DNA from: Scrofimicrobium sp964616925
GTDB taxonomy: Bacteria; Actinomycetota; Actinomycetes; Actinomycetales; Actinomycetaceae
Length of the DNA stretch: 64,000 bases
Direction of reading: 5' to 3'
Assembly: GCA_964616925.1 (NCBI GenBank)
Contig: CAZTTD010000002.1
Span: 1-64,000, forward strand
Position 1 is the stretch's first letter; the number at the start of each line of letters is the position of its first letter. The position numbers and the translations under genes were made by a program. Below are positions 26,234-35,534 of this stretch, in pieces. The notes under the pieces are model-generated. The model had not been told where the DNA came from. It did no database searches and was given only the letters and a program-made list of their open reading frames with translations.

Positions 26234-27934
26234 ATGCCACTGTATTCATTGCTTGGCGTCTTGATGGCCATGGTCGCCTACGCGATTTCGGTCTCCCCAT
26301 CGTTGTTGCCGCGGCGCTGGTGGTGGCATGCGTTTGTGTCGGGCATAGTCACGGGGATTGCCTACGTGCTGGGTTGGGCTCTGACGCAGTTGGGGTTGTG
26401 GGCGTGGGACTCACTGCGGATAGTCCTGACGGCACCTGAGGCGGTCACGCTGTGGCTGAAGTACATCGTGGTAGCCGTGGTGGTGGGGTGGACTTTGCGT
26501 TCTTGCTGGCAGTCCTACCATGCGGGGCGTCTGGCCGCGAACATGCAGGAGATGAAGCCGGTTGGTCCGGGGGAGTACCTGGCGGGGTTCTTGGCCTCCT
26601 TCGTGATGTTCGCGTTTGTGGTGCAGCTGGTTCACCTCTTGATAAGCATCTTTACACTCACGTTCAACCTCCTTCCGACCAACCTGTATGTGCCAGTTTC
26701 GGTCCTAATCTCTGCCATTGTGACAGTGGCCTTGGTTTTGTTCGTGTCGAACAAGGTGGTTTTCAAGGCGATCATGGCGTTCTTTGCACGCAAGGCAGAG
26801 GCCCTCAACACAACTAGTGGCGGTGGCTACGACCAGCCGGTGGTCAGTGAGCGCTCAGGGTCTGCCGAATCATTGTCGACCTGGCCAACGATTGGTGGGC
26901 AGGGAAGGAAGTTCCTCACCAAGGGCCCCAGCGCCCAGATGATAACGGATGTAACCGGGGCGGATGCGATGGAGCCGATCCGCATCTACGTGGGCATGCC
27001 TAAGAGAGATGCCGACCTTGAGAAGGTAGCGGACCTGGCGCTGGCGGAGATGGAGCGCACCCGTGCCTTTGAACGCGACGTGGTGTTGGTCAATACCGCG
27101 ACCGGCTCAGGCTGGGTTGATGAGTGGCTGGTTCAACCCATGGAGTACCTAAGTCACGGGGACTGTGCAACCGTAACCATGCAGTACTCCTACTTGTTTT
27201 CAGCCGCCATGCTGCTGTCGGATTTGGAGCCCTGCGCGCAAGCCGGACAGTATTTGTTTGAACGCGTGGAACACCGAATACTTCAGATGCCGGAGGAAGA
27301 GCGCCCTCTCCTGATTGCTGCTGGTGAGTCATTGGGGGCCTACGGGTCACAGTACGCATTTGAGGACTTGGAAGATTTGAGCATGCGGGTGGATGGTGCC
27401 ATCTGGACCGGTTCACCGTCCGCGTCACCTCTTCACAGAGAAGGGACGCTGGGTCGTCATCGGGGCAGCCCCCAGGTGGCTCCCGTCTATGACAACGCAC
27501 GTCATGTGCGGTTTGTGAACACCCCGGAACAGTTGGAGCGGGACATCTATGGCAGGGAACTACCCCCTTGGGAGTTCCCCCGGATTGTCTTTGCTCAACA
27601 CGCGTCCGACCCGGTGGTTTTCTATACCGCCGACCTGGCGTTCAGGGAACCGGACTGGATCCGTGAGCGGGCGGGACTGGACGTGTCCGACCTTATGAGA
27701 TACACCCCCGGTGCCACATTTGTTCAGGTGGTGGCCGATCTGCCGGTCGCGGGCACCGCACCATCCGGGCACGGACACAGCTACCACCAGGAGCTGGTGG
27801 ATGTCTGGGCAGCCGTTCTGGGTTTTGACCACGAAAGGGCGCTGGGGCGCCTTGGCGACACCGAATGGTTCACTTCGCAGATGAAAATTGCGATTGGGAA
27901 CGCGATCGACACCGACAATATGCGGGACCCCTAA
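26234..27934 (+). CDS. Membrane-anchored alpha/beta-hydrolase (Abhydrolase_9 family)
   Basis: 566 residues. An N-terminal membrane domain with about five helices (residues 5-180) is followed by a hydrolase domain with IYVGMPKR near 250, AAGESLGAYGSQ near 365 (nucleophile Ser), HASDPVVFY near 455 (Asp) and HGHSYHQELVDVW near 515 (His). This architecture is largely actinobacterial and its substrate is not established. The ATG at 26234 follows GGGGAGG; the earlier ATG-like start is out-competed. Confidence 0.88.
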   Translation: MPLYSLLGVLMAMVAYAISVSPSLLPRRWWWHAFVSGIVTGIAYVLGWALTQLGLWAWDSLRIVLTAPEAVTLWLKYIVVAVVVGWTLRSCWQSYHAGRLAANMQEMKPVGPGEYLAGFLASFVMFAFVVQLVHLLISIFTLTFNLLPTNLYVPVSVLISAIVTVALVLFVSNKVVFKAIMAFFARKAEALNTTSGGGYDQPVVSERSGSAESLSTWPTIGGQGRKFLTKGPSAQMITDVTGADAMEPIRIYVGMPKRDADLEKVADLALAEMERTRAFERDVVLVNTATGSGWVDEWLVQPMEYLSHGDCATVTMQYSYLFSAAMLLSDLEPCAQAGQYLFERVEHRILQMPEEERPLLIAAGESLGAYGSQYAFEDLEDLSMRVDGAIWTGSPSASPLHREGTLGRHRGSPQVAPVYDNARHVRFVNTPEQLERDIYGRELPPWEFPRIVFAQHASDPVVFYTADLAFREPDWIRERAGLDVSDLMRYTPGATFVQVVADLPVAGTAPSGHGHSYHQELVDVWAAVLGFDHERALGRLGDTEWFTSQMKIAIGNAIDTDNMRDP

Positions 27935-27939
27935 ATCCC

Positions 27940-28932
27940 TTACCTGGATTCCAGGATCTCTTTCACCCAGTCCCGGGCCTGGTCAAAGTCCCGGTCGCTG
28001 GTGCCACGCTGGATTTGTGTCCGCACGCCATCAACCCGCGGGTACGACCCCAAGAACTGTACTTTCGGGCACGTCCGGTGCAGCCCCACAAGAGCCGCCT
28101 GCACCCGCTCTTCGGAAAGGTGTCCCTCAATGTCGATAGAGAATGCGTAGTGGCCCAGGCTGTCCCCTGCCGGTCTGGACTCAATCCGGGAAAGGTTCAC
28201 GCCGCGAACACTGAACTGTTCCAGCATCTCTAGGAGCGCACCGGCCTCGTCCGTCGGGAGGTGCACCTGGACGGTTGTCTTGTCAGCTCCTGTTGCCGGG
28301 GGTAGATTTCCGGGCGGCGCAGCCATGACGAAACGCGTAACCGCACCACGGTTGTCCGCGACATCCGTCGCCAGGGGAACCAGGCCATAACGTTCCACAG
28401 ATGTCGCGTTGCACAGGGTCGCCTCAAACGGCAGGTCCTCTGTTTGGCCGCTGAGTTCTCCCAGCAGTTCCGCACCAGCGGCCGTTGACGTGGTTGGTAC
28501 GTGGATCACCCCGGGCAGGTTGGATTCAGCCCAGCCGCGGCACTGCGCCCACGCGTGCGGGTGGGTCCCGACGCGCCTGATGTTCTGGATTTCCATGCCC
28601 GGCGGCGCAGCGAGGACGAAGCGCACCGGCACGATCATTTCAGACACGATGTGCAGCTCCTCCCCGCGGGAGAGGGAGTCGATGGTCGCGTTCACACCGC
28701 CCTCGATCGAATTCTCAATGGGAACCACTGCACGGTCCGCTTCTTTCAAGCGCACCATCTCCAGCGCCTGTGGGGCAGACGTTGCCGGAAGGAGGACGGC
28801 ACCTGCCGGCGCAACTTGCCAAACTGCCTGTTCAGTAAAGGTTCCAAAGGGGCCCAAAAAGGAGATCCTGGTTTGGTCCCCGGCTGTTTTCGGCCCAGGA
28901 AAGTTCGTTACGCGGCCCGTGGCTGCAGTCAT
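27940..28932 (-). CDS. pheA: Prephenate dehydratase
   Basis: 330 residues. The periplasmic-binding-like catalytic domain (FLGPFGTFTEQA near 25, PIENSIEGGV near 72, NRGAVTRF near 197 with catalytic Thr-Arg-Phe) makes phenylpyruvate from prephenate. An ACT domain follows, with EAGALLEML near 238 and the Phe-binding ESRP motif near 257, so feedback inhibition by phenylalanine is expected. No chorismate mutase is fused. It is convergent with the hydrolase gene, 5 bp apart. Confidence 0.96.
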   Translation of the reverse strand: MTAATGRVTNFPGPKTAGDQTRISFLGPFGTFTEQAVWQVAPAGAVLLPATSAPQALEMVRLKEADRAVVPIENSIEGGVNATIDSLSRGEELHIVSEMIVPVRFVLAAPPGMEIQNIRRVGTHPHAWAQCRGWAESNLPGVIHVPTTSTAAGAELLGELSGQTEDLPFEATLCNATSVERYGLVPLATDVADNRGAVTRFVMAAPPGNLPPATGADKTTVQVHLPTDEAGALLEMLEQFSVRGVNLSRIESRPAGDSLGHYAFSIDIEGHLSEERVQAALVGLHRTCPKVQFLGSYPRVDGVRTQIQRGTSDRDFDQARDWVKEILESR

Positions 28933-28941
28933 ATGGAATCC

Positions 28942-31140
28942 CTACTCCGTCTCACACGCTGTGATCTTGTAAAGGCGGGCACTCCCGCCTTCTGCCACTA
29001 ACTCAAACCCAACGGACGTATCCACGTTGTATAGGCCCGGCACTCGGTCAGATCGCGGCACCCCATAGTATGCGCCATCGGGAGCGGAGATGTAATGGGT
29101 GATCCCCGCTTTGATGATCGCGTCGCACACTTCCGGGTCCCAGGTGAGGTCCGCGAACCGATCGACAATCACGTCTTGGGTTGCGCGGTCGGCGTTCAGA
29201 AGCGACAGTTGCGGAAAGTACACCCACCGTTGCCCGATAACCTGGCTATACATGACGCCCGCTTTCGGATCCCCAAGTACGAGGGCGTCTTCCGGTAACA
29301 ACTCCGGCAGCTCCCGCATCATATCCAGCATTTCCTGGTCCGCCATTCCGGATTTACCGAGGGCGGTCGCGTCCAGCACACTGCGGGCTGCCCATACCCG
29401 TGCATCGATCGCACCGAAGGCCGAACCGGCCAGGAGGAGGCCGCCCAAGCAGACGGGAATGATCCGGCGGGCTGCTACGGTATTTGTGCCTTCGAGGTAG
29501 TTCCAAAGTCTCACTGCCCACTGAGCAAGAAGGGCGAAACCGACCGCCATTATGGGGATGAGCGCCAGCGACGCGGGCTCCATTATTCTTCTGCCGTCGT
29601 TGAACCAGGGGCCGACAACCCATGTGCGGATGGTCCAGTCGGGTCCGTATGCGAAGAATGTGATGATGGCGTAGATCAGGTAGGACCAGAGGGGCCACAG
29701 AAGTGGGCGCGGCACTTTCTCCCATTCGAACCAACGTTCCCACCTGGTTGATGGGGTGGTTGCGGGCGGGTTTCCAATGACGTCGTGGGGCCAGCGAGCC
29801 TGCGCATTTGCGGCACTGCGGCGGTTCACTACGCGACTGCCGATGATTCTGACGAACCCGGCAATCATGAGAATCACAAAAACCGTGTTGAACATGATCA
29901 AACCGATGGTCAGACCCCACGGAGGGTTGGGGACCAAAGCCTGAGACAGCCCTGCGTACACACTGACGCCACTTCGCGGGTAGGAGCGCAGCGAATCCAT
30001 TTCCGGACGCATCTGCGCCCAGGTGAACACCATGATTGCGAGGACGCCACCGACGAACGTTCCGGCGAAGAGTCCCCACTTTTTCCGCTTTGCGGACCAC
30101 CAAAGGATGCGCAACCAGCCGGCTGCGACCGCGGGTATAAGGAGGAAGACTAGGTTGAACGCGTACACCTGGTGGGCGACTACGCCACCTATGGTCGTCA
30201 AGACAACCAGGACTACAAGGATCCCGGTGTGCTTCCACGAACCTCTTAGTGGGCGCCCACCTGTCACTTTGGAGGCGACCACGCGCAGAGCCCCTGGAAG
30301 TCCCTTGCGTGTGTGTACGCCGGAAGAAGCAAGAGCCGATCTGCCGAGCAAGATCATCAAAGTCGCACCGCCCGGCAGGAACGCGACCGACATGGCGTTT
30401 GGCCACTGGGAGTATGCGGTCAGCGCGTCCCCCGGCATGGAGGGCATGACCCCGGCAACGACGGCGGCTGCGGTTGTAGCCATGCGCGACGGATACAACG
30501 TATACGTGTACACCGCGGCTCCGATGATCCAGATCGCCATCAGCGCCAAAGAGCTGGCGTTTGCCGCTTGGACCGTGGTTGGGCCGGTCGCAAAAAGCGC
30601 GGTGAAGGAGTGCCATCCGATGGGATACGTCTCCGGTGATGTCCCCCCGTAGTTGTGCGACAATCCGGCGCCAGGCGCTCCAATGCCAAGTTGCGTCATG
30701 CCCCAAACGCCGTTGAGGTGGAAAGAAGGATCCCACTGCTGGGGTGGATTGTTTGGCGGTGCGACAAGGATTGTCGGCAGAATCGCTAGGATCCATCCGA
30801 CGGTTGCCGCCACCGCAAAGGAGGGGGTGAGGAAACGCATGTCATAGCGCCCTCTCGCGGGGCTGATCCGCTGGGGTTTCAGGAAGAAGAGCGCCGCGCC
30901 AATGCCCCCGATTAAGGCTAGGGCGGGGAGTACCCGCGCCCCCGACCAAAACCAGCCAGCCTCCTCATAACCAAAGGAAAGCAGGAGGATTACGGTGGTT
31001 GTTAGCGCAGGTGAAGCAGCCAGTGCGGCGGGAGCCGGTACCTTTGATAGGCGCAGCCAGAAGTATGTCGTCCCGACCCAGGCAACTACCATGGCAGCTG
31101 CCACGCCTATCCAGGGCAGCCACTGCGCCAGATATGTCAC
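28942..31140 (-). CDS. Large integral membrane protein, DUF6541-like (possible glycosyltransferase)
   Basis: 732 residues with about 12-14 membrane helices and a C-terminal extracellular domain. Helix pattern and the late soluble domain resemble DUF6541 and other polytopic glycosyltransferase-like envelope proteins of actinobacteria. No catalytic Asp pair can be assigned with certainty. The GTG at 31140 overlaps the dedA stop as GTGA, and pheA starts 10 bp after this stop, giving a dedA-DUF6541-pheA run. Confidence 0.75.
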   Translation of the reverse strand: MTYLAQWLPWIGVAAAMVVAWVGTTYFWLRLSKVPAPAALAASPALTTTVILLLSFGYEEAGWFWSGARVLPALALIGGIGAALFFLKPQRISPARGRYDMRFLTPSFAVAATVGWILAILPTILVAPPNNPPQQWDPSFHLNGVWGMTQLGIGAPGAGLSHNYGGTSPETYPIGWHSFTALFATGPTTVQAANASSLALMAIWIIGAAVYTYTLYPSRMATTAAAVVAGVMPSMPGDALTAYSQWPNAMSVAFLPGGATLMILLGRSALASSGVHTRKGLPGALRVVASKVTGGRPLRGSWKHTGILVVLVVLTTIGGVVAHQVYAFNLVFLLIPAVAAGWLRILWWSAKRKKWGLFAGTFVGGVLAIMVFTWAQMRPEMDSLRSYPRSGVSVYAGLSQALVPNPPWGLTIGLIMFNTVFVILMIAGFVRIIGSRVVNRRSAANAQARWPHDVIGNPPATTPSTRWERWFEWEKVPRPLLWPLWSYLIYAIITFFAYGPDWTIRTWVVGPWFNDGRRIMEPASLALIPIMAVGFALLAQWAVRLWNYLEGTNTVAARRIIPVCLGGLLLAGSAFGAIDARVWAARSVLDATALGKSGMADQEMLDMMRELPELLPEDALVLGDPKAGVMYSQVIGQRWVYFPQLSLLNADRATQDVIVDRFADLTWDPEVCDAIIKAGITHYISAPDGAYYGVPRSDRVPGLYNVDTSVGFELVAEGGSARLYKITACETE

Positions 31141-31883
31141 CGGACTTCGATTTCGGCTGTTTCAGAGTCTTCGGGTTCCTCCGCGGCCTTCTTCGCCCTG
31201 CGTTTGTTTAGAACGACCTCGACGACCATCGGGATGACGGAGACAACCACGATCAAAACGATGATCATTTCTAGGTTGTCATGCACGAATGGCACCCCGC
31301 CCAGCGCGGCCCCTGCCCACGTGATGCCCGCGCCCCAAACCAGAGCCCCCAACATGTTGAACATCATGAAACGTCCGTAGGGGAAGCGTGCGATGCCAGC
31401 TGCCAAGGGCACGAAGGTGCGCACGAACGGAACGAACCTTCCAAGCACCATGGCACGGCCGCCGTAGCGTCCGAAGAAGTTCTCAGCCTGCACCAAGTAC
31501 TCTGTTTTGAGGAACCTGGCGTCGTCCTTGAATAGGGCCCGGCCCCACTTCTGACCTATCCAGTAGCCAACTGTGGAGCCCAAGAACGCGGCCACCAAGA
31601 TGACTCCGATCATCACCCACATGTTGATCCCCAACTGGGTGTGAAGTAGACCGGCCGCAAAGATAAGGGAGTCACCGGGCAGGATTGGGAAGAGAACGCC
31701 AGATTCCACGAAAACTATCAGCGCCACCCCCAAAAGAACCCAGGGTCCCATCGCTATCAGTAGCGATGTTGGGTCCTTGAACCACTCCAGTACGGTGGAA
31801 AACCACCCTCCGTCTTGTGGGAGCAGGGGGAGGGCGTTTGGAAATAGAGAGGAATCCACGAAAAGCATGGCCTCAGTTAGCAT
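31137..31883 (-). CDS. DedA-family membrane protein
   Basis: 248 residues with the DedA/SNARE-associated domain: ESGVLFPILPGDSLIFAAG near 65, GYWIGQKWG near 110 and GRFVPFVRTFVPLAAGIARFPYGRF near 150 (Arg-rich amphipathic motif; quoted as landmarks). Such proteins flip undecaprenyl phosphate or phosphatidylethanolamine. The ATG at 31883 has AAAGGAT upstream; the frame is open to 31925. A charged tail (KKAAEEPEDSE) ends the protein. Confidence 0.9.
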   Translation of the reverse strand: MLTEAMLFVDSSLFPNALPLLPQDGGWFSTVLEWFKDPTSLLIAMGPWVLLGVALIVFVESGVLFPILPGDSLIFAAGLLHTQLGINMWVMIGVILVAAFLGSTVGYWIGQKWGRALFKDDARFLKTEYLVQAENFFGRYGGRAMVLGRFVPFVRTFVPLAAGIARFPYGRFMMFNMLGALVWGAGITWAGAALGGVPFVHDNLEMIIVLIVVVSVIPMVVEVVLNKRRAKKAAEEPEDSETAEIEVR

Positions 31884-32076
31884 GGGTCGCACCGGATCCT
31901 TTGGTTGTCTGCGTTTAGTGAGCAACTTTCAGCTGCCGCCGAAAGTGTGCCCACTGGCAACGATCCTATAAAAACAGGCCTCTTTAGGGCAGTAACTGCG
32001 TCCAATCTCAAATTTGGCGGATGGCCCGAATGACTACAGCTTGTACCCGAATGGATACACCCAGTACCCATCTGGC

Positions 32077-32082
32077 TACACT
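32077..32082 (+). promoter_or_regulatory. Candidate -10 box of a leaderless promoter
   Basis: TACACT ends six bases before the ATG at 32089. The region has no ribosome-binding sequence, and in actinobacteria a TANNNT box 6-8 bases before the start codon usually marks a leaderless transcript. Inferred, and it supports the start chosen for the flippase gene. Confidence 0.5.
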
Positions 32083-32088
32083 TGGCCC

Positions 32089-34683
32089 ATGTCTTCCGAA
32101 AATGTCGTGGAATCCGCCGAGGATAGCGGTGACGTTTCGGAAAGCCCCAAACCCATCGTTGAAACGCGGCTTGATCATCCCGTTTACGTATCGGACCGCA
32201 TCCCGGGGCGCCAGCGACGACTGGAAGATGCCGCAGAAGTTGCGCTCACTACTGCCGGAATAGCAGTTGTGCTGCTGATGGGTATTTACGCAGCTTCAAC
32301 AACACAGGGAGTCGAAGAGGACGTGCGGGCCGCGTTCGACTCCGTGATACGAAGCATCCTGTTCCTTCCACTCAGTGTTTTGGAGGGTTTCTTCGTCATA
32401 ATCGCACCCGTCGCCCTGGTTATCGACCTGCTGCGAAGAGGAGAGTTCACCACCACGATCCAAGTGGTGGTGACAGGGATTGCAACATCCCTGATCGGGT
32501 GGGGAATCCTGCTGGGCTTCCCGCACTTACCGGAGGTGCTCACGTCCCCGTTGGAGGTTTCCACCCCAACGGGTCAAATCATGTCTATCAACATTGTGTT
32601 CATGGTCATTTCCGCCATGACCACCGTCGTTGGGACCAGCGATACATCAAAGTCGGTGAAGTTCACTTGGATCGGCATTTGGATCCTCCTGTTTTTCGCC
32701 CTCATACGCGGCACCGCAACGCTGCCGGGAATCCTCATCACCGTGTTGCTGGGACGACTGTTCGGGTGTGTGGCGCGGTGGATTGGTGGGTTCAACGACC
32801 TGAGAGCAATGCCCGTGGACCTGGTGGACGCTTCGCTGCGCGTCGGCCTCGACCCCTCACGAATCGTCCGGGTTGACCTGCCCACTGACGACCAACCCCT
32901 GGAGACCTGGGTCATCACGGAGAGCACCCAGAAACCCGACTACCGGCTGGGCCGGATTCACCCGCCGCTGGTCACCGACGCGGTTCCTAAGGAGTCAGAC
33001 CAGTTCCTAGTTCCCTCCCAGCACGCGGAGGACTCCGATCGTCAATATCAAATGTGGCTGGAAAATGGGGACATTCTTGACCTACACGTCCTCGACCCCG
33101 AAGAAAGCATCACCTCGCTGGTCGCAGATATTTGGCAGAACATACGGCTACGCGGGACGGAAAGGCTGATCAGTCCGGCCATAAAGATCAATGCACAACG
33201 GGAGATGCTTGCGGCAGAGACAGTCGCGTCCATGGGAGTGCGCACACCGAAACCCGTGGCCCTTTCCGACGCGGGAAGTTCCGTTGTGGTTTTTTGGGAA
33301 CCCGTGCCGCCCACCGTTTCGCTGCTGCGCATGAGGGACGAGGGCGTGGAGATCAGCGACGACGCCCTCGACCAAGCATGGGCGCAACTGAAGATCGCGC
33401 ACAGCCGCGACGTTTGCCACCGCAACATCGATGAGAACGCGTTGACGATGGACACCTCATTCAACGTGTGGATGTTGAACTGGAACCATGCTGATATGGG
33501 CTCGAACGACTTGGTTCGCCGAATCGACTGCGTCCAAATGCTGGTGTACCTGACTTTGGCGACAGACGTCGATAGGGCTGTGGCCGCGGCGCAACGTCAG
33601 ATCGGGACGTCGGAGTTGCTGGCGGTCAGTTTGGTTCTTCAACCAGCCGCGCTGCCTCCGGGATTGAGGGCACGGGCGCGCAAGGCAGGCGTGTTGGATG
33701 AGTTGCGTGACCGTCTTGCTACGATCGCGCCGCAGGTGAGCCCCGCGGAACCCATCAAGTTGCAGAGGTTCTCCCCACGCACGGTTGTGATGGCGCTGAT
33801 CCTTGCGATCGCGTTGGTTGCGGTCATGGGTTCCTTGAATTTCGAGGCCGTGGCCTCCGCCATCAGAGACGCGAACGTTGTGTGGATTGTGGTCGCGTTC
33901 CTGTTGGGCTCTGCCACGTGGGTGGGTGCGGCAATACCGCTGGTTGCGTTTGCTCCCAAGAAGATCAGTTTGGTGAGTGCAACACTGGCGCAGATGGCAG
34001 CCTCCATTGTCACTTTGGTTGCCCCCGCGGGAATAGGCCCGGCAGCCCTAAACTTGCGGTTCTTGAACAGGGAAAAACTGTCCACACCCGTCGCCGTAGC
34101 AACGGTCACGTTGGTTCAAATATCGCAGTTCCTCACATCCGTTGTGCTCTTGTTGCTGGTGGTCGTGGGTACGGGTGCCTCCTTGGACCTGGATCTTCCA
34201 GTGACAACGATCGTGTGGGTGGCGGCAGCCATAGCGACGCTGCTTGCGGCAACTTTGTCGATACGGAAGTTGCGGACGTGGGCTTGGGAAAAACTGCGGC
34301 CTTCTTGGGATCAGGTTTATCCGCAGCTTCTTTGGATCCTGGGTCATCCGCGCCAGCTCTTGATTGCCGTCGGCGGCAACATGATCATGAACATTGGGTA
34401 CATCGGCGCTTTTGGGGCGGCGCTTGCGGCTTTTGGCTATTCCATGAACCCGCTGACATTGGCGCTAACCTACCTGGCGTCCTCCACCGTAGGGTCGGTG
34501 ATCCCCACACCCGGTGGTATCGGACCGGTAGAAGCAGCCCTTACCGCGGGCCTGCAGGTCGCTGGCATTCCCCCTGCCATCGCATTGTCAACGGCAGTGC
34601 TCTTCCGTCTGGTTACGTTCTACGGTCGCATTCCCTTCGGTTGGGTTGCGCTGAAGAGGATGGAGAAGAAGGGGTTGCTCTGA
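32089..34683 (+). CDS. Flippase-like membrane protein with an internal pseudokinase-like domain
   Basis: 864 residues. An N-terminal membrane block (helices about residues 50-220) is followed by a soluble RIO/APH-like kinase region (about 280-520) and a C-terminal MprF/AglD-type LPG synthase transmembrane domain with about seven helices (PTPGGIGPVEAALTAGL near 805). The catalytic loop reads HRNIDENAL where kinases have HxD, and the metal site reads LNWNHAD instead of DFG, so phosphotransfer is unlikely. The role is probably lipid or glycolipid translocation. The frame is open from a TTG at 32014. Confidence 0.85.
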   Translation: MSSENVVESAEDSGDVSESPKPIVETRLDHPVYVSDRIPGRQRRLEDAAEVALTTAGIAVVLLMGIYAASTTQGVEEDVRAAFDSVIRSILFLPLSVLEGFFVIIAPVALVIDLLRRGEFTTTIQVVVTGIATSLIGWGILLGFPHLPEVLTSPLEVSTPTGQIMSINIVFMVISAMTTVVGTSDTSKSVKFTWIGIWILLFFALIRGTATLPGILITVLLGRLFGCVARWIGGFNDLRAMPVDLVDASLRVGLDPSRIVRVDLPTDDQPLETWVITESTQKPDYRLGRIHPPLVTDAVPKESDQFLVPSQHAEDSDRQYQMWLENGDILDLHVLDPEESITSLVADIWQNIRLRGTERLISPAIKINAQREMLAAETVASMGVRTPKPVALSDAGSSVVVFWEPVPPTVSLLRMRDEGVEISDDALDQAWAQLKIAHSRDVCHRNIDENALTMDTSFNVWMLNWNHADMGSNDLVRRIDCVQMLVYLTLATDVDRAVAAAQRQIGTSELLAVSLVLQPAALPPGLRARARKAGVLDELRDRLATIAPQVSPAEPIKLQRFSPRTVVMALILAIALVAVMGSLNFEAVASAIRDANVVWIVVAFLLGSATWVGAAIPLVAFAPKKISLVSATLAQMAASIVTLVAPAGIGPAALNLRFLNREKLSTPVAVATVTLVQISQFLTSVVLLLLVVVGTGASLDLDLPVTTIVWVAAAIATLLAATLSIRKLRTWAWEKLRPSWDQVYPQLLWILGHPRQLLIAVGGNMIMNIGYIGAFGAALAAFGYSMNPLTLALTYLASSTVGSVIPTPGGIGPVEAALTAGLQVAGIPPAIALSTAVLFRLVTFYGRIPFGWVALKRMEKKGLL

Positions 34684-35363
34684 GCCTGCGGTGGTGCGTT
34701 TGCCGTGGCGAGTTTGCCGGTATTCCGGTCGCCAGCAGACTTGGCCTCTTGCGTGGTTTGTGGGATCTCAAATGTTAGATCGCCGTTGTCGCTTAGCTAT
34801 AGCGACGATCTATCACGGTAACGACGATCTAAGGTGCACGGGATCGCTTCGGAGCCGCGAACATCCTGGCGGAGGCCCCGCAGCGGAGCGTTGACTACGA
34901 AATCCCAAGACATTCAGAGTCGCGGGGAGCGAAGGGTTGGCGCCATCCGAAACATTCTCTGCCGGCTCACAGCTTTTCAGCGGATGATCGGAGTGATGGT
35001 CCAACCTTGCGTGCCCGGCGCGCAAACTGTGATGGCTGCCCGTATACGGGGGTCCACGATGACGAAGTCGTGGGCTGGAGGTGCGCTGCCGTGGAGAAAA
35101 TCCCGAACGTGAGAGCGCTGGTGTAGGGCCGCCGACCCGCCGGGCACCAGGCCGAAGTTTCAAAGCCGAACGTACCGACTACCCTCCTTCAAGTCACACA
35201 CAATCTCCACAACTGATCCGTGGTCCAGTCGGGCTCCTTCGTCAGTCTCTGGAACTCTCCGCCTACCAGGCGTCGCCACGCATGCCAAATTCTGAGGACT
35301 GATTAACTACACTAAGTTCATGTTATTAAACCGATAACCCGCTTCAAAGATGGGAGGAAGTCA
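34684..35363. other. Intergenic stretch with a palindromic repeat
   Basis: About 680 bp. It holds the GATCGCCGTT-type palindrome at 34770-34832 (listed separately) and otherwise no gene that I can support. Open frames here lack ribosome-binding sites and show no recognisable family. A TACACT box near 35308 may be the promoter of the next small ORF. Confidence 0.6.
34770..34832. repeat. GATCGCCGTT palindromic repeat, copy 1
   Basis: TTAGATCGCCGTTGTCGCTT on the left is matched in reverse by GGTAACGACGATCTAAG on the right, around an inner dyad GCTATAGC. The same family is found at 39767 and 56255, always in long intergenic regions. Confidence 0.8.
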
Positions 35364-35531
35364 GTGAAATCGCGAAAGAAGCACATGGCACTGTCGCTGG
35401 CAACGTCGTCACTCGTCAATTACGGCGGCGTGGGAACGACAGTTAACAGGAGCGTTGGCTCCGTTTCTATGATCAGGGCGTGTTATTCGCGTCCGGCTTT
35501 GCTGATGTCTTGCGGGTCTTGGAGTGGCTGA
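35364..35531 (+). CDS. Small secreted-peptide-like ORF upstream of the decayed ABC permease
   Basis: 55 codons from a GTG with GGGAGGAAG eight bases upstream. The start (KSRKKHMALSLATSSLV) looks like a short signal peptide, then GGVGTTVNRSVGSVSM. The stop lies 3 bp before the permease start. Lactococcin 972-type loci have this order: small exported peptide, large membrane protein, ABC ATPase. The mature part shows no clear family match, and the second half (Cys/Trp-rich) looks frame-shifted, so it may be a broken bacteriocin-type gene. Confidence 0.4.
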   Translation: MKSRKKHMALSLATSSLVNYGGVGTTVNRSVGSVSMIRACYSRPALLMSCGSWSG

Positions 35532-35534
35532 CAG

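Noticed and set aside
29354..30796. 480-codon minus-strand ORF
   Set aside because: It overlaps the DUF6541-like gene in another frame, is rich in Arg, His and Cys, and has no hydrophobic or family pattern.
33882..34778. 298-codon plus-strand ORF
   Set aside because: It is a shifted-frame shadow of the flippase C-terminal domain.
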